Part shown: positions 5,483-7,534 of the stretch, piece by piece
Position numbering within the stretch: position 1 is the first letter of the stretch
How the letters are laid out: the number at the start of each line of letters is the position of its first letter
NCBI GenBank assembly: GCA_044433285.1
Contig: JAWXTU010000109.1
Coordinates: 1 to 7,534, forward strand
Direction: 5' to 3'
From: Aphodosoma sp044433285
GTDB taxonomy: Bacteria > Bacteroidota > Bacteroidia > Bacteroidales > Paludibacteraceae
Length of the DNA: 7,534 nt
Notes under the pieces: model-generated
Database searches by the model: none
The model's input: the letters and a program-made list of their open reading frames with translations, nothing else
Told to the model about the DNA's origin: nothing
Program-made: the position numbers and the translations under genes

Positions 5483-6613
5483 ATGAATAGAAATCCGTTT
5501 ATAGTTACAGGGCGAATTGAAGCTGAGTATTTTTGCGATAGAGTAAATGAGTCGGAAAGGCTAGTAAAATCGATAACTAATGGTAATAATATGGTTATTA
5601 TCTCCCCACGCCGTATGGGAAAAACGGGGTTAATTCAGTTCTGCTACGACAAACCAGAAATTTCAGAAAATTATTATACTTTCTTTTTAGATATTCTGCA
5701 CACCACGTCGCTCCGCGAATTTACATATACGCTGGGAAAAACAGTTTTTGATACACTTCTTCCTCGAAGTAAGAAAATGGCTAATCTATTTGCACAAACA
5801 TTGAAATCGCTTAGCGGAAAATTTGGCTTTGATGCTATGACAGGACTGCCTACGTTTAGTGTGGAACTAGGCGATATCGACAAGCCAGAGTATACGCTTG
5901 AGGAGATTTTTCAGTTGCTATCGTCGGCAGATAAACCCTGTTTTATCGCAATAGATGAGTTTCAACAAATCGCTAAATATCCAGAAAATAATATAGAGGC
6001 ACTCCTACGCGCCCACATTCAAAAGATTGAGAACTGTAATTTTATCTTTGCTGGTAGTGAGCGAAGTATGATGCAGGCGATGTTTCTATCTTCTGCACGA
6101 CCGTTTTATCGCTCTGCCGATGTAATGGAACTTGGCGCAATTGAAAAGGATATCTATATTGATTTTGTAATATCTAATTTCGAAAGACGAGATAAATCTA
6201 TTGATAGTGAAATTGTTGCAGAGGCGTATGATCTCTTTAATGGTCATACATTTTATATTCAAAAATGTTTTAATGAGGCTTTTGCCAATACAGTAATAAA
6301 TGAGCATTGTACAAAAGAGACTGTTGATGCCGCTATAAAAGATATGGTAGGTCTGTATGATACTATTTTCCGTGAGATATTATCAAATATCCCCGAAAAA
6401 CAGAAAGAGCTGCTTTATGCCATCGCAAAAGAGGGTAGTGCTCGACAAATTCAATCAGGTGATTTTATAAAAAAATATAGTCTCACCTCATCTAGCTCTG
6501 TTCAATCTGCTGTAAAAAAGCTGCTTGAACGTGATTTGATTGTTGAACAAAATAGAGTATATTCTCTTTCTGATAAACTTTTTGAGATGTGGATAAATGA
6601 TGTTATTGATTAA
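5483..6613 (+). CDS. AAA+ (ATPase_2-type) ATP-binding protein with C-terminal winged helix
   Basis: A 376-residue cytoplasmic P-loop ATPase of the AAA/ATPase_2 (COG1672-like) group common in Bacteroidales. Walker A is SPRRMGKTGL at 41-50, with serine at the usual first glycine; K47 and T48 are present. Walker B is CFIAIDEF at 153-160 (D158, E159). A sensor-1-like strand FIFAGSERSMM spans 187-197. SARPFYRSADVMEL at 204-217 and the lid region resemble the family. Residues about 300-370 (PEKQKELLYAIAKEG, then SSVQSAVKKLLERDLIVEQNRVYSLSD) look like a winged-helix domain. Related STAND-like ATPases act as nucleotide-controlled switches, but the target of this subfamily is not known to me. Start MNRNPFIVTGR agrees with the family N-terminus. 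It has its own promoter, follows the adhesin by 108 nt, and has no partner gene beside it. It appears intact. Confidence 0.88.
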   Translation: MNRNPFIVTGRIEAEYFCDRVNESERLVKSITNGNNMVIISPRRMGKTGLIQFCYDKPEISENYYTFFLDILHTTSLREFTYTLGKTVFDTLLPRSKKMANLFAQTLKSLSGKFGFDAMTGLPTFSVELGDIDKPEYTLEEIFQLLSSADKPCFIAIDEFQQIAKYPENNIEALLRAHIQKIENCNFIFAGSERSMMQAMFLSSARPFYRSADVMELGAIEKDIYIDFVISNFERRDKSIDSEIVAEAYDLFNGHTFYIQKCFNEAFANTVINEHCTKETVDAAIKDMVGLYDTIFREILSNIPEKQKELLYAIAKEGSARQIQSGDFIKKYSLTSSSSVQSAVKKLLERDLIVEQNRVYSLSDKLFEMWINDVID

Positions 6614-6656
6614 AAATGCAAAAAAATACAAAAATAATCGCTAAATTGCTGCTTTC

Positions 6657-6680
6657 AAATTGTAAGTATCAGGACAATTT
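6657..6680 (+). terminator. Weak candidate terminator after the ATPase gene
   Basis: AAATTGT (6657-6663) and ACAATTT (6674-6680) form a 7-bp AT-rich stem with a 10-nt loop, followed some 8 nt later by six T residues (6689-6694 region). The low GC content and displaced T-run make it a poor terminator; it is the only candidate downstream of the ATPase. Confidence 0.2.
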
Positions 6681-6813
6681 CCCTCAAATTTTTTAAATCT
6701 TCAACTCTCCCTCTCGATATAGTCAATATACCCTGTATTGCTAAATCGTTGTTGTAGTGTACCTAAATCACTATGCTCCCTTAGTTACCCCTCTATTTTT
6801 ACTTTTATATAAT

Positions 6814-6830
6814 AAGAACCATTAAGAACA
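6814..6830 (+). repeat. Direct repeat AAGAACC/AAGAACA upstream of the lipoprotein promoter
   Basis: AAGAACC (6814-6820) and AAGAACA (6824-6830) have a 10-bp period, as does the AAGAACC pair at 1460-1476. This pair ends 23 bp before the -7 box and occupies the place where the -33 element should be, which is absent here. That position would suit an activator. Confidence 0.35.
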
Positions 6831-6853
6831 CTCATCTGTATTATTTTTTCATC

Positions 6854-6861
6854 TATTTTTG
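6854..6861 (+). promoter_or_regulatory. -7 element of the lipoprotein gene pair
   Basis: TATTTTTG matches TAnnTTTG. No TTTG is present 19-21 bp upstream; the AAGAAC repeats lie there instead. Transcription would start near 6868, inside any longer reading frame, which supports translation from 6916. The leader is very A-rich and lacks a Shine-Dalgarno. Confidence 0.5.
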
Positions 6862-6915
6862 CAGTGTGAAAACAAAACATTTAATTCTTTAATAAACATT
6901 AAAAACAAAAAAACG

Positions 6916-7170
6916 ATGAAAACAAAAAAATTAATTATGATGATTGTTGCCGTATGTGCAATCACTTTAACAGCGTGTACTTCAAAAACAGACTCTCTTA
7001 TTAATAAATATGAGAAAGCTTTGAAAAACAAAAATTATGAGAAAGCTCTTACTATTGCTGCTGAATTAGAGCCTATGGAAAAAGAACTCTCTAAAGAGCA
7101 ACTAGATCGCTTGTATAAAATAGCGGAAACATACAGCGAAGAAATTTCAAAGACTTTTGATCTTGATTAA
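6916..7170 (+). CDS. Small lipoprotein, first of a tandem pair
   Basis: An 84-residue predicted lipoprotein. Residues 1-20 (MKTKKLIMMIVAVCAITLTA) are a type II signal peptide. The lipobox LTAC places the lipidated cysteine at position 21. The mature part is 64 residues, highly charged and probably helical (KYEKALKNKNYEKALTIAAELEPMEKELSKEQLDRLYKIAETY). I recognise no named domain; similar short helical lipoproteins are frequent in Bacteroidales and their role is unknown to me. An upstream in-frame ATG at 6859 would put 19 polar residues before the signal peptide and lies before the predicted transcription start, so 6916 is chosen. The second gene follows after 21 nt with an equivalent leader, and both are probably co-transcribed. 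Location would be the inner or outer membrane; no C-terminal feature decides. Confidence 0.8.
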   Translation: MKTKKLIMMIVAVCAITLTACTSKTDSLINKYEKALKNKNYEKALTIAAELEPMEKELSKEQLDRLYKIAETYSEEISKTFDLD

Positions 7171-7296
7171 TAACATTAAAAGTACAAATAAATGAAAGCA
7201 AAAAAATTACTTATGATGATTGTTGCCGTATGTGCAATCTCATTAACTGCTTGTACTTCAAAAACAGATTCTCTTATTAATAAATATGAGAAAGCT
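6916..7296 (+). repeat. Tandem duplication: 105-nt near-identical 5' ends of the lipoprotein genes
   Basis: Positions 6916-7020 and 7192-7296 align without gaps with 7 mismatches in 105 (about 93% identity); at least three of these are silent. The similarity also reaches into the leaders (TAAACATTAAAA versus TAACATTAAAA). After the codons for KYEKAL the nucleotide similarity drops abruptly. Confidence 0.85.
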
Positions 7297-7446
7297 CTGG
7301 AAAAGAGAGATGTAGATACTGCTATTGAAATCGACGACGAGTTCGTAAGACTAAGAAAAAGTGGTGAATTATCAGCAGAGCAAGACGCAAGAATAGATCA
7401 AATTGATAAAAAATTTGGCTCTATAACGAATACTGTGGGTAATTAA
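7192..7446 (+). CDS. Small lipoprotein, second of a tandem pair (paralogue)
   Basis: An 84-residue lipoprotein with the same architecture: MKAKKLLMMIVAVCAISLTA signal, lipobox LTAC, cysteine at 21. Residues 20-36 (ACTSKTDSLINKYEKAL) are identical to the first protein. The remainder diverges (EKRDVDTAIEIDDEFVRLRKSGELSAEQDARIDQIDKKFGS), though an ELSxEQxxR motif is kept, so the genes are paralogous throughout. The mature chain is charged and likely helical, more acidic in the middle than its neighbour. It has no promoter or Shine-Dalgarno of its own in the 21-nt gap. Function unknown. Start is fixed by alignment with the first copy. Confidence 0.8.
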   Translation: MKAKKLLMMIVAVCAISLTACTSKTDSLINKYEKALEKRDVDTAIEIDDEFVRLRKSGELSAEQDARIDQIDKKFGSITNTVGN

Positions 7447-7534
7447 ATTTCAGTTTACCACAACAGAAGTATATCATGTTCATATAATTCTTAATATTTC
7501 TGTATCCTCGAGCTCTTCTTTTTATTAGTTGTAT
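7447..7534. other. Non-coding tail of the window
   Basis: AT-rich sequence without a gene. TATAT-catgttc-ATATA (around 7470-7486) and a wider ACAGAA/TTCTGT pair are weak inverted repeats. None is a convincing terminator within the window. Confidence 0.3.

Larger units (their letters stand above)
6614..6853. other. Gene-poor spacer between ATPase and lipoprotein genes
   Basis: No complete gene is visible. With the untranslated leader the gap is about 300 bp. A minus-strand frame at 6784-6701 reads REHSDLGTLQQRFSNTGYIDYIERES before a stop. It is protein-like but has no start codon, so it may be a decayed gene tail. A weak hairpin (6657-6680) and the AAGAAC repeats (6814-6830) are listed separately. 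Confidence 0.4.

Noticed and set aside
6859..6915. Upstream ATG that would extend the first lipoprotein by 19 residues
   Set aside because: It precedes the predicted transcription start, adds polar residues before a signal peptide, and has no counterpart in the paralogue at 7192.
6916..7446. Lipoprotein pair considered as bacteriocin precursors with a shared leader
   Set aside because: The conserved part is a type II signal peptide with a perfect LTAC lipobox, and there is no double-glycine cleavage site or transporter gene.
7447..7534. Inverted repeats considered as terminator of the lipoprotein pair
   Set aside because: Stems are 5-6 AT-rich base pairs without a directly following T-run.

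Overview
The window looks like an AT-rich chromosomal accessory region of a Bacteroidota member, most likely Bacteroidales. Three kinds of evidence agree. Four promoters fit the Bacteroidota consensus TTTG-N20-TAnnTTTG, one of them with a single mismatch. Two separate type IX secretion (T9SS) C-terminal sorting domains are present. One protein has a BspA-type leucine-rich repeat plus InlB-type repeat architecture. Genus cannot be decided from the sequence.

Layout from left to right. Positions 1-947 are the right part of an IS5-type insertion sequence whose transposase is read leftward and runs off the window edge. The IS abuts a leftward gene (937-1332) that appears to lose its C-terminal part at the IS end. 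A leader of about 80 nt and a good promoter (1419-1450) precede that gene. From about 1451 to 1997 there is AT-rich sequence without a convincing gene, ending in a rightward promoter (1925-1956). Next come a possible 29-codon reading frame, a striking 16-bp perfect inverted repeat (2034-2081), and an orphan T9SS sorting domain (2122-2403, frame open from 2077) that looks like the tail of a lost secreted protein. A hairpin (2412-2453) and an unusually strong Shine-Dalgarno sequence lead into the main gene, a 965-residue secreted LRR/InlB-repeat adhesin-like protein (2477-5374).

Downstream, three 14-bp tandem repeats (5391-5432) overlap the -33 element of a clear promoter for a stand-alone 376-residue AAA+/ATPase_2-type ATPase with a probable C-terminal winged helix (5483-6613). 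After a gene-poor 300-bp gap come two tandem small lipoprotein genes (6916-7170 and 7192-7446). Their first 105 nt are about 93% identical, but their 3' halves have diverged.

How the genes work together: the adhesin-like protein would leave the cell by Sec and then T9SS. The adhesin may share a transcript with the upstream remnant, because no separate promoter is visible for it. The ATPase has its own promoter and is probably a separate unit. The lipoproteins form a two-gene unit. I see no defence, conjugation or biosynthetic system. The most distinctive signals are regulatory (iterons at the ATPase promoter, structured leader of the adhesin) and evolutionary (the lipoprotein pair, the orphan sorting domain, the IS-truncated gene).
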